Position numbers and translations under genes: made by a program. 14,058 nt of DNA from Verrucomicrobiota bacterium (lineage in GTDB: Bacteria > Verrucomicrobiota > Verrucomicrobiae > Opitutales > CG1-02-43-26). The notes beneath the pieces are model-generated. The model was not told the DNA's origin. It did no database searches and saw only the letters and a list, made by a program, of their open reading frames with translations. Shown here piece by piece: positions 7,526 to 14,058 of this stretch. How positions within the stretch are numbered: position 1 is the stretch's first letter; the number at the start of each line of letters is the position of its first letter. Location: the NCBI GenBank assembly GCA_013289195.1, contig JABDAI010000034.1:1-14058 (forward strand). The letters are read 5' to 3'.

Positions 7526-7565
7526 AAATCAAAAAAATTAATTAATTAATACACATATGTATATC
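7526..7565 (-). terminator. Weak possible terminator after the antiporter/DCC-protein genes
   Basis: On the minus strand, 28-41 nt after the stop at 7591, ATACA-TATG-TGTAT can form a 5-bp AT-rich stem (7550-7563). It is followed by a TTAA-repeat palindrome and a run of seven T. The stem is weak, so this may be simply AT-rich spacer. It falls where the lepA-lepB-antiporter operon should end. Confidence 0.25.
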
Positions 7566-7590
7566 ATTAAAACAAGATGGACACTGATAT

Positions 7591-7947
7591 TTATAAACCA
7601 ATTCCAGACAAAAAGTCTCTATTTTTTGCAACTGCTTTATAAAGCAATTCAGCAAAGGAAGCAAAAAGTTTACTTTTTTTATACCATCGATAAAGCCAAC
7701 CATAACTTTTAGTGTACAAAAAAGTTCTGAGCACTGCTTCAGCTGCCTGATAAACGGTTCCATCAGATTCTATGAATTGTACGGCATTACGGCAGTCCTC
7801 TTCAGTTACTTGGGGGAACTCTTTTAAATGATCTTGATAGGCCAAGTAAGTGACACGTTCTTCAGTAAGATGAGCCCAGCGTTGGATCCAGCGTTTGCAG
7901 AATTTACAATCGCCGTCATAGAGCATGACAGGAGGGGATGGTCTCAT
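7591..7947 (-). CDS. DCC-family thiol-disulfide oxidoreductase (DUF393)
   Basis: Small protein of 118 residues in the DUF393/YuxK family, named for its DxxCxxC-type signature. Here the motif is YDGDCKFCKRWIQRW, with the CxxC cysteines at residues 14 and 17. The middle AVQFIESDGTVYQAAEAVLRTF and the C-terminal YKAVAKNRDFL are also typical. A thioredoxin-like redox role is predicted for the family but its substrates are unknown. The ATG at 7947 sits 1 nt after the TGA of the antiporter gene (TGAGATG), so translational coupling is very likely. Its position as last gene of the run suggests a cytosolic role expressed together with the antiporter, but no functional link between them is established. 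Length and motifs are normal, with no sign of decay. Confidence 0.85.
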   Translation of the reverse strand: MRPSPPVMLYDGDCKFCKRWIQRWAHLTEERVTYLAYQDHLKEFPQVTEEDCRNAVQFIESDGTVYQAAEAVLRTFLYTKSYGWLYRWYKKSKLFASFAELLYKAVAKNRDFLSGIGL

Positions 7948-7948
7948 C

Positions 7949-10270
7949 TCATTCGTGGGTTGTCTCGTGTCCTGTTTCCATTTGTTCTTTAAAGGATTTG
8001 ATTGCCTTATTGCTTCCGACGATGATCAAAATATCTCGACCTTTAAAAATTTCATCGGGTCCGGGGGACAAAATTTTCTTGGTTCCTCGTTGTATACCGA
8101 TAACACTGATTTTATAAGTACGCCGAATATCTGCATCGGCAAGAGTGCTGCCGATAATGGGGGACTCGCTTGGTAAATAAACTGTATCAATTTCAAATTT
8201 TCCAGTGGAAACGATGCTTTTATCTTCGGTTTTTTTAGATAAAAGATCTCGTGCATTTTGGATTTGTTCTTTGTCGCCTAATAGAATGAGATGATCTCCT
8301 GGGAATAAGGGGATATCAGGTCCTGGATCATATACAGTAAAATTTTCTCTAGAAATTCCGACGATAGTGACGCCAGTTAAACCTCGAAGGTTAATTTCAC
8401 GTACTTGTTTTCCACAAACAATAGCATCATCCTTGATTTCAACATCGTATAAATCAATCCCCCAAGGATGTTTTTGAGCAATGGCTTTTAACATTTTTTC
8501 CCGGCGTTCTTCATTAGTTAATTTCAATTCATGGGTAATACTTTGAATAAAAAGCTGCTCTAATCGACTATTGACTCTAACAATATGTCTCCAAAAAAAG
8601 AAACTAAAAACAATAACAAGGCCTATAAAAGCATAGAGGGCAACTCCTTTGGGAAGAAAGGAAGAAGCTGCAGAAAGATAAATACCACCAAAAAAGATTA
8701 CTGTAATGCAAAGAATGCTCGTATTAATAATATTACGCATATTGCCTCTATTGAGGAAACGACTTCCTTTAAGAGTAAAAACAGATTCCGTAATTAACAG
8801 AACGATGACCTCTAAATTTTTGATAATAGCAATCAAGAAAGGGAGTGATATTAATGCGGCTAAAATCCAAATGCCAGCTTGTACCCAAAGAACAAAATCT
8901 GCTAAGAAAGAAAGATGACGTACATAATTAACAGACAAATAGGCTATAATGAGAACTCCATTAAATAATAAAAAATATCCCAGTATCTGAATTAATGGCT
9001 TTTTCATTAATTTCAGGAAAGCACTTCTTTCTATTTTTCCTTTTACGGATAAGAAAATTCTATTATAAAATAGACCCATTTGTTTGAGAAATGCAGGTGT
9101 ATATTTTGCAATAGAGTCAAATACATTCCCGGCATTGTTACTTAAAGCGGGTACAACTAAAATAGAACCTAGAGCTACGCCGACAGCTAGAGACATAATT
9201 CCGGGTTCTGTCATTTCGTACTTCAAACCAAGAGCGGCAATAACAAAACTAAATTCCCCAATCTGCGCTTTGCACACTGCCGCTTTAAAAGCCGTTCGCG
9301 GTTTCTCACCTGAAAGGAATAAACCAATCCAAACAATTAGAGTTTTTCCGACGACAACAACCAAGGTTAAAATCAAAATACTTAACCAATAGTGCCCCAA
9401 TAAATCAGGTTCAATACGCATGCCTACAGTCACAAAGAATACAGCGGTAAACAGGTCTCTTAAAGGTTCGATAGCATCTTCAATTTCATGGGCTAGTTCA
9501 CTTTGGGAAAGGATAGAACCCGCTAAGAAAGCACCCAATGCTATGGAGAAATGAAAATGCTCTGCAAGTTCCCCAACGCCTAAAATAAGCGCAACTGACA
9601 CAACAGTGATCATTTCAGGATTAGCAAACTTCCTTAACAGTCTTAAAAGTCTAGGAGCAGCGAGCTTTCCAGTGAAATAAACAAATACGATAAATACACC
9701 GACAAAAAATACAGCTTTCCAGGCTCCTTCTAATTCAAACCTGCCTGTTACTCCTACCCCGGTAAGGATTACCAAAACCAATATCGCTAAAATATCCTCC
9801 AGGATGAGCATTCCTATCGCTACTTGAGCAAAATTGGCTTTCAAAGCGTCTTGCGCTCTTAGAATAGGCAATGTAACCATGGTAGAACTGATTGCTAAGA
9901 GGCATCCGATAAATAAGCCATTAATGTGAGACCAACCGAGTAAATGAGCGGTCAAAATACCCACACACACCATTCCAATGGTTTGTAAAATAACGGCGAG
10001 TAATGCCGGACCTAAAGTTCGCTGCAATTTTTTAAGATCAAACTCCAAACCAATATAGAACATCAAAAATGCTACCCCCAATTCACTGAGATCCTGGATA
10101 GTAGAAAGGTCTTTAACAGGAGATTGGGGCAAGAAATTGGGACCGACTAAAAGTCCACTGAGCAAGTATCCTAATAAAACGGGCAAATGTAATGCCCTAA
10201 ACAAGACCGTAACTACTGCTGCGCAGACAATTACGATTGATAAATCAATTATGATACTTCCATGTTCCAA
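7949..10270 (-). CDS. CPA2-family monovalent cation/proton antiporter (KefB type) with two TrkA-C domains
   Basis: Inner-membrane exchanger, probably K+ or Na+ for H+. It has 773 residues. Residues 1-390 form the Na+/H+ exchanger domain of about 12 membrane helices, with acidic residues Glu158-Asp159 in the helix GMLILEDILAILVL at the usual ion-binding position and the CPA2-like SIALGAFLAGSILSQS at 242-256. Four more hydrophobic helices lie at about 425-560. The cytosolic tail carries two RCK-C/TrkA-C-like modules (about 605-678 and 690-763), each ending in PGPxxxxxxGDxLIxxG or a close variant. The NAD-binding TrkA-N domain seen in many Kef proteins is absent. The start is TTG at 10270, chosen for its Shine-Dalgarno AAGGAAG, 6 nt upstream. 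It is 34 nt downstream of lepB and 1 nt upstream of the DCC protein, so it lies within an operon. The ion specificity is not visible from sequence. Confidence 0.9.
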   Translation of the reverse strand: MEHGSIIIDLSIVIVCAAVVTVLFRALHLPVLLGYLLSGLLVGPNFLPQSPVKDLSTIQDLSELGVAFLMFYIGLEFDLKKLQRTLGPALLAVILQTIGMVCVGILTAHLLGWSHINGLFIGCLLAISSTMVTLPILRAQDALKANFAQVAIGMLILEDILAILVLVILTGVGVTGRFELEGAWKAVFFVGVFIVFVYFTGKLAAPRLLRLLRKFANPEMITVVSVALILGVGELAEHFHFSIALGAFLAGSILSQSELAHEIEDAIEPLRDLFTAVFFVTVGMRIEPDLLGHYWLSILILTLVVVVGKTLIVWIGLFLSGEKPRTAFKAAVCKAQIGEFSFVIAALGLKYEMTEPGIMSLAVGVALGSILVVPALSNNAGNVFDSIAKYTPAFLKQMGLFYNRIFLSVKGKIERSAFLKLMKKPLIQILGYFLLFNGVLIIAYLSVNYVRHLSFLADFVLWVQAGIWILAALISLPFLIAIIKNLEVIVLLITESVFTLKGSRFLNRGNMRNIINTSILCITVIFFGGIYLSAASSFLPKGVALYAFIGLVIVFSFFFWRHIVRVNSRLEQLFIQSITHELKLTNEERREKMLKAIAQKHPWGIDLYDVEIKDDAIVCGKQVREINLRGLTGVTIVGISRENFTVYDPGPDIPLFPGDHLILLGDKEQIQNARDLLSKKTEDKSIVSTGKFEIDTVYLPSESPIIGSTLADADIRRTYKISVIGIQRGTKKILSPGPDEIFKGRDILIIVGSNKAIKSFKEQMETGHETTHE

Positions 10271-10276
10271 TTCGGT

Positions 10277-10283
10277 CTTCCTT
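10277..10283 (-). promoter_or_regulatory. Strong ribosome binding site supporting a TTG start
   Basis: AAGGAAG on the minus strand, followed by 6 nt and TTG at 10268-10270. It is one of the few near-consensus Shine-Dalgarno sequences in the window and decides the start of the antiporter gene. Confidence 0.7.
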
Positions 10284-10304
10284 TCTTATGATTTAGCTTT
10301 TCAA

Positions 10305-11405
10305 CTATTTTGCAAATCCCCAACGTTTTGTAAATGGATAAAATATAAAAAATGCTTTACCTATTACTTCTTTTTCCGGGACAAATCCCCAACTACGGCT
10401 ATCGGCGCTGTAAGGTGAATTATCGCCCATGGCATAAAAGTAGCCCTCAGCAACTTTTACCTGACGTCCTGGTGCGAGTGCCTTATAGGCAACGTATCCA
10501 GGATATAAACCGACTTTGTTAGCATTAAGGTCAAAAATGGGTGAACCTTCAATGGGTTTGCCATTTCTATATAAGGTAGGTCCCTCAACTTCTAATACAT
10601 CCCCTACAATACCTACTAAGCGTTTTATGTAATACTTATCTTCAGGTTTTCCATTAAAATCTTTCATACCTTCGATGTTTACAGTTTTAAACACAAATGG
10701 TTCACCGATTTTTGGATAACGGAAGTTATAAGTGAAACGGTCAACGAATAACATATCGCCCGTGAGGATATCGAAATTAAGCACATCTTGAGATTTTGAA
10801 AGTTTTTTTCCGGTTTTAATAACAGGAGTATTTGCAAGCAACTCTATTTGTTTTTGCTGTGCAGCATTTTCAAGAATTTGATGAAATGATGGAGTTTCGG
10901 GGAAATAAGTTTGTTGAATAATATCTTCTAAACGAAAATCCCAAGGCACTTTAATTTTCACTGGGTTACTTCCGACTAAAATAGTATATTCGCGCATTGG
11001 AGTGGGGAGGATGAACCATCTCCAACCTCTGGCTTTTTCAAATCTAATAATGCCGAGTGCACTTAAAGGATCTTTAGGGTTAAAAATAGGAATTATGACT
11101 TCGCCGGCTTCGGGTGCTTTAATATCATAATGAGTTGCACCTAAAGTTATTTTTCTAATAATTCTTTCTCCGAGATTGGGCTCTTTGTTGTCCCCTGCGT
11201 AGACTTCTGAAGTCATTCCATAAAAGGTTGGATACATGGAATTCGTTGGAATTGCAAAAGGCTGGAGGAAAAAGGTCCGAATGCCCAATGCCAAAGTTGC
11301 AGCTACTATGATCATTTCTGAATTTTCAGCCCAAAAATTTACGGGATAAATATTCTTCCCGCATTTCTTTGCTATTGAATCGAGACGGTGTCTACTCGTT
11401 TTCAA
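10305..11405 (-). CDS. lepB: Signal peptidase I with a large chlamydial-type insertion
   Basis: Membrane serine protease (S26) that removes Sec signal peptides on the outer face of the inner membrane. Residues are counted from the TTG at 11405. A single membrane helix lies at about 31-50, followed by the nucleophile motif IPTNSMYPT with Ser56. The general base is Lys261 in YYIKRLVGIVGD, and the box-E-like GDNSPYSADSRSWG lies near 335. Between Ser56 and GDMLFVDRF (216-224) are about 150 extra residues, where typical bacterial enzymes have roughly ten; chlamydial LepB is known to be enlarged. The real N-terminus is probably upstream: the frame is open back to the lepA stop, but contains no ATG, GTG or other TTG, and the TTG at 11405 has no good Shine-Dalgarno. 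Expected coordinates could therefore extend to about 11591. It is encoded between lepA and the antiporter on one strand. Confidence 0.9.
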   Translation of the reverse strand: MKTSRHRLDSIAKKCGKNIYPVNFWAENSEMIIVAATLALGIRTFFLQPFAIPTNSMYPTFYGMTSEVYAGDNKEPNLGERIIRKITLGATHYDIKAPEAGEVIIPIFNPKDPLSALGIIRFEKARGWRWFILPTPMREYTILVGSNPVKIKVPWDFRLEDIIQQTYFPETPSFHQILENAAQQKQIELLANTPVIKTGKKLSKSQDVLNFDILTGDMLFVDRFTYNFRYPKIGEPFVFKTVNIEGMKDFNGKPEDKYYIKRLVGIVGDVLEVEGPTLYRNGKPIEGSPIFDLNANKVGLYPGYVAYKALAPGRQVKVAEGYFYAMGDNSPYSADSRSWGFVPEKEVIGKAFFIFYPFTKRWGFAK

Positions 11406-11594
11406 TTCTGAAACAGTAATGTCCTGCTTCTTTATAAGTTTTTCTAAGGAAATTAAAGATTCTTTAAGTTCCTGTGCATCTTGGGGATCGAGAATATCTT
11501 TACGATAGTCATAGACCTTTTGAGCAAGACGAATTGATTCGTCGGCTTTTTCGATTTCTTTTTTTAACTGAGATTTTTTAAAAAACAGAATTTT
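11406..11594 (-). other. Probable N-terminal extension of LepB with no canonical start codon
   Basis: All 63 codons between the lepA stop and the TTG of lepB are open in the lepB frame, which is also the lepA frame. The encoded stretch is highly charged and helical, for example KKEIEKADESIRLAQK and LKESLISLEKLIKKQD, and looks coding rather than random. No ATG, GTG or TTG occurs. An ATT at 11589-11591, one codon after the lepA TAG, would give a normal-looking start (M-L-F-F-K-K-S-Q-L). CTG at 11586-11588 is the other option, and readthrough of TAG is a third. Confidence 0.55.
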
Positions 11595-13394
11595 CTAGGT
11601 ATTTTTTAATACTTTAATAAAAGCATCTTGAGGAATCGAGACGTTTCCGATATTTTTCATCTTTTTTTTGCCTTCCTTTTGTTTTTCAAGAAGTTTTTTC
11701 TTTCGGCTAATGTCTCCGCCGTAACATTTTGCCGTAACATCTTTACGCATTGCACTGATAGTTTCTCGTGCAATTACTTTGCTTCCAATCGAAGCTTGTA
11801 TGCTTATTTTAAAGAGCTGCTTGGGCAGAATGTCTTTTAACTTTTCACATAGGCTACGTCCCCTACTCTCTGCCTTTGCTTTATGAACTATTGATGAAAA
11901 TGCATCGACGGGCTCTGAATTGACGAGAATATCCATTTTAACCAAATCGGCTGTTTGGTAATCCGCTAATTCATAATCCATGGAACCATATCCACGAGTG
12001 ATGCTTTTCAAACGATCATTAAAATCAATTAAAATCTCATTGAGGGGCAAATTGCAAACTAGCAATACGCGGTCTGCATCCATAGTTTCGGTATGATCAC
12101 AAATTCCTCGTTTTTCACTGATTAAAGCTAAAATATCGCCGATATAAAGATTGGGCGTTAAAATAGAAGCCCGAATCATGGGTTCGCTAATTTCCACGAT
12201 GGATGAAGGATCAGGCATATTCACAGGATTATCGATTTCAATTTCTCTGCCATCAGTTAGACGTATTCTATAAACAACGCTTGGATAAGTGGATATGATG
12301 TCTACATCGTATTCGCGGCGCAGACGTTCTTGGACAATTTCCATATGCAAAAGGCCTAAAAATCCGCAGCGAAATCCGAATCCTAAGGCCGCAGAGCTTT
12401 CCGATTGAAAGGTCAAAGCTGAATCATTTAAATGCAAACGAGCGAGGGCTGCTTTTAATTTTTCTAGATCTGAGGTATCAAGCGGATATATTCCACTAAA
12501 TACCATAGGCCTTACTTCTTGATAACCGGGGAGCTTTTGAATAGAAGGATTCGAAAAATGGGTAATGGTATCGCCAATTTTAATATCTGCAACATCTTTA
12601 ATACTTGTAACGACGTAGCCTACACAACCAGGCAAAAGTTCTTTTTCTGTAACCATTTGAGGAGAAAAGCGACCTACTTCCTTAATGGTTGTCTTTATTT
12701 TGCGATTCATCATCAAAATTTCGTCTCCAGGTTTTAAAGTGCCTGAAAACACGCGGACGTAGCAAATGACGCCTTGATAGGTATTATAAACGGAATCAAA
12801 AATAAGCACGCGAGTATGTTTATTATCGGACCATCTAGGAACTTTAAATCGTTCTACAACAGCTTCTAATATTTCATCGATTCCTATTCCAGATTTGGCA
12901 CTTGCAAGGATAGCGTCTTCGCCAGGGAGCGCTAAGATATCTTCCAATTGTTTTTTAATCTTTTCAGGATCTGCACTGGGGAGGTCTATTTTATTAATGA
13001 TTGGAATAATATCCAAACCTTGCTTCATAGCCAGATGAGCATTTGCAACTGTTTGTGCTTCAATGCCTTGAGCAGCATCAACCAATAGAAGCGCGCCTTC
13101 ACATGCGGCAATACTTCGTGATACTTCGTAGGAGAAGTCGACATGGCCTGGAGTATCGATGAGGTTTAACAAATATTCTTCTCCTGATTTTGATTTAAAT
13201 ATCATGGAAACAGGGTGACATTTTATTGTGATGCCTCTTTCACGTTCCAAGTCCATGGAATCGAGTAATTGTGCCTTCATATCTCGCTTTAGAACCGTAG
13301 CTGTTCGTTCAAGCAGTCTATCTGAAAGCGTTGTCTTTCCGTGATCAATATGCGCTATGATGCAAAAATTTCTAATATGTTTGATATCGTCCAT
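11595..13394 (-). CDS. lepA: Elongation factor 4 (LepA), back-translocating GTPase
   Basis: Ribosome-associated GTPase that remodels stalled or mistranslocated ribosomes. Its 599 residues are the normal family length. GTPase motifs: G1 AHIDHGKT at 14-21, G2 RGIT at 53-56, G3 DTPGH at 80-84, G4 NKID at 134-137 and G5 SAK at 165-167. The C-terminal domain unique to EF4 is present: a basic loop at about 552-580 rich in Lys (GGDISRKKKLLEKQKEGKKK), and the ending PQDAFIKVLKN. The start ATG gives the conserved N-terminus KHIRNFCIIAHIDHGK. No Shine-Dalgarno is at normal distance; an AGAGG lies about 21 nt upstream. It is the first gene of a run with lepB, the antiporter and the DCC protein. lepA-lepB adjacency is familiar from proteobacteria, but the two are apart in Chlamydia. 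Confidence 0.97.
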   Translation of the reverse strand: MDDIKHIRNFCIIAHIDHGKTTLSDRLLERTATVLKRDMKAQLLDSMDLERERGITIKCHPVSMIFKSKSGEEYLLNLIDTPGHVDFSYEVSRSIAACEGALLLVDAAQGIEAQTVANAHLAMKQGLDIIPIINKIDLPSADPEKIKKQLEDILALPGEDAILASAKSGIGIDEILEAVVERFKVPRWSDNKHTRVLIFDSVYNTYQGVICYVRVFSGTLKPGDEILMMNRKIKTTIKEVGRFSPQMVTEKELLPGCVGYVVTSIKDVADIKIGDTITHFSNPSIQKLPGYQEVRPMVFSGIYPLDTSDLEKLKAALARLHLNDSALTFQSESSAALGFGFRCGFLGLLHMEIVQERLRREYDVDIISTYPSVVYRIRLTDGREIEIDNPVNMPDPSSIVEISEPMIRASILTPNLYIGDILALISEKRGICDHTETMDADRVLLVCNLPLNEILIDFNDRLKSITRGYGSMDYELADYQTADLVKMDILVNSEPVDAFSSIVHKAKAESRGRSLCEKLKDILPKQLFKISIQASIGSKVIARETISAMRKDVTAKCYGGDISRKKKLLEKQKEGKKKMKNIGNVSIPQDAFIKVLKNT

Positions 13395-13435
13395 AAATAT
13401 ACACTTATATCTCTACCTCTTTAGAGTGAATAGAA

Positions 13436-13464
13436 GTTTTATTAAAAAACCCAGTGTTTGTCAG
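13436..13464 (-). promoter_or_regulatory. Weak candidate promoter for the lepA operon
   Basis: CTGACA (13459-13464), 17 nt, then TAAAAC (13436-13441) on the minus strand upstream of lepA. The -35 matches 5 of 6 consensus bases and the -10 matches 4 of 6. Transcription would begin near 13429 with a leader of about 35 nt. The surrounding 13395-13592 has no other recognisable feature. Confidence 0.25.
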
Positions 13465-13592
13465 CAAAGAAAAACAGTATTTATTAACATTCTTGGCAAA
13501 ATATCAAATTTAGCAATTGACGAAGGGCAGTATCATAATCATATCATATTAAAATTTTACTTGATTATGAAAAAAATGCAACGATTGTTAAC

Positions 13593-13610
13593 GGTTCTGT
13601 CGCAAGGATT
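13593..13610 (+). repeat. Terminal inverted repeat of an IS6-family element
   Basis: The sequence begins GGTTCTGTCGCAAGGATT, closely resembling the GGTTCTGTTGCAAAG ends of IS6/IS240-group elements. It lies 49 nt beyond the transposase stop, the expected place for the 3' end of the element. The matching left end is outside the window. The adjoining eight bases TTGTTAAC (13585-13592) are the candidate target-site duplication. Confidence 0.7.
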
Positions 13611-13659
13611 TTACATCTGCCTAAGCGCGTGTGTTAAATTTTGATTTTGCTGGCCTCAT

Positions 13660-14058
13660 TCACACAAAAAGTTCCCTAAATTGTTCCACAGGCTTTTGGC
13701 CCAAAATGGACGATTTCAGCTGGCCTTTTTTGATCATTCTTACTATTTCAATTCCAATCAGTGTAATACCAGCACAGATGAATGATTTGAAACCAAGCAT
13801 CGGTCGCGTCAGTCGCTTGATGAAGCGGTGCTCCTGCTCCACTTGGTTATTCAAATACTTGATTCTTCGAACCTCAATCGGTTCTTCTCCAGCGGTTTTT
13901 CGTTCTTGATTGATTTCTTCTAAGGCCGCTGTATTAGCTCCACTCTTATCGATATTGATTTTCAGAGGAACTCCATTATTCTCGATTGCTTTCTTAAAGA
14001 AGCGTTTAGCCGCTTCAGTATCACGATTCTTGCATAATAGAAAATCGATTGTATTATT
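13660..14058 (-). CDS. IS6-family (IS26/IS240 group) DDE transposase, C-terminal part
   Basis: Transposase of a replicative IS6-type element, truncated by the window end. The frame is open from 14058 to the TGA at 13660, giving 132 residues; a TTG at 13854 is internal, not a start. Visible family features are N-N-T-I-D-F-L-L-C-K-N-R-D, then F-F-K-K-A-I-E, then INIDKSGANTAAL containing the second catalytic Asp, KYLNNQVEQEHRFIKR containing the catalytic Glu, and RPMLGFKSF followed by GIEIVRMIKKGQL. The first catalytic Asp and the helix-turn-helix lie outside the window. There is no frameshift or stop in the visible part, so the copy may be functional. Confidence 0.85.
   Translation of the reverse strand, partial: NNTIDFLLCKNRDTEAAKRFFKKAIENNGVPLKINIDKSGANTAALEEINQERKTAGEEPIEVRRIKYLNNQVEQEHRFIKRLTRPMLGFKSFICAGITLIGIEIVRMIKKGQLKSSILGQKPVEQFRELFV

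Larger units (their letters stand above)
13593..14058 (-). mobile_element. IS6-family insertion sequence, right part
   Basis: Covers the terminal repeat at 13593 and the transposase C-terminal part up to the window edge. The element runs off the window. It is inserted about 200 bp upstream of the lepA start codon and is transcribed in the same direction as the lepA operon, so outward transcription from it could reach lepA. Confidence 0.75.

Noticed and set aside
7508..7560. A-rich runs and TTAA repeats, considered as an origin, CRISPR or attachment site.
   Set aside because: No regular spacing, no DnaA boxes and no duplicated flank; it is best explained as AT-rich intergenic spacer with at most a weak terminator.
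8585..8918. Plus-strand frames of about 70 codons within the antiporter gene.
   Set aside because: Lysine/asparagine-rich shadows of the hydrophobic antiporter frame, with no independent coding evidence.
13517..13545. TTGACG on the plus strand upstream of the IS, considered as a -35.
   Set aside because: No -10 at 16-18 nt and no gene downstream in that direction except the antisense of the IS.
13357..13644. 95-codon plus-strand frame across the lepA upstream region.
   Set aside because: It overlaps the lepA start and the IS end, has no homology-like features or ribosome binding site, and looks like chance open frame in AT-rich DNA.

Overview
The window reads as AT-rich bacterial chromosome, probably from an environmental (amoeba-associated, Parachlamydia-like) member of the Chlamydiota. 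This is inferred from the combination of an NtrC/AtoC-type sigma-54 response regulator, a UbiE/MenG methyltransferase, an HU-like protein, and a type I signal peptidase with a very large insertion of the kind known in chlamydial LepB. No rRNA, tRNA or taxon-specific marker confirms it.

Layout. 1-1739 (+): the C-terminal part of a sigma-54 response regulator, then a small YbaK/ProX-like tRNA deacylase. 1748-4110 (-): ubiE/menG preceded by an unusual ClpX-like AAA+ ATPase, 5 nt apart and probably one operon. 4175-5871 (+): an HU/IHF-family protein and histidyl-tRNA synthetase, divergent from the ATPase. 5934-7437 (-): an island of two genes of unknown function. One encodes a secreted protein of about 158 residues. 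The other has its reading frame split at a T TTT AAA slippery heptamer. Each has a good sigma-70-type promoter with an identical -35 (TTGCAA) and a 17-nt spacer. 7591-13394 (-): a dense run lepA, lepB, a KefB-type CPA2 antiporter and a DCC-family (DUF393) thiol-disulfide protein. 13593-14058: the 3' end of an IS6-family insertion sequence, with its terminal inverted repeat, truncated by the window edge.

The conserved genes cover translation and its quality control (HisS, LepA/EF4, ProX-like deacylase), protein export (LepB), menaquinone synthesis (UbiE/MenG), ion homeostasis (antiporter), chromatin (HU) and regulation (AtoC-like). The exported orphan is a plausible client of the signal peptidase, but nothing beyond its signal peptide shows that.

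The points most worth a second look are: the frame-split orphan gene; the lepA-lepB junction, where an open, coding-like 63-codon stretch in the lepB frame follows the lepA stop with no ATG, GTG or TTG (an ATT start or readthrough is implied); and the ClpX-like ATPase, which lacks a zinc-binding domain, keeps an IGF motif and carries an extra C-terminal domain.
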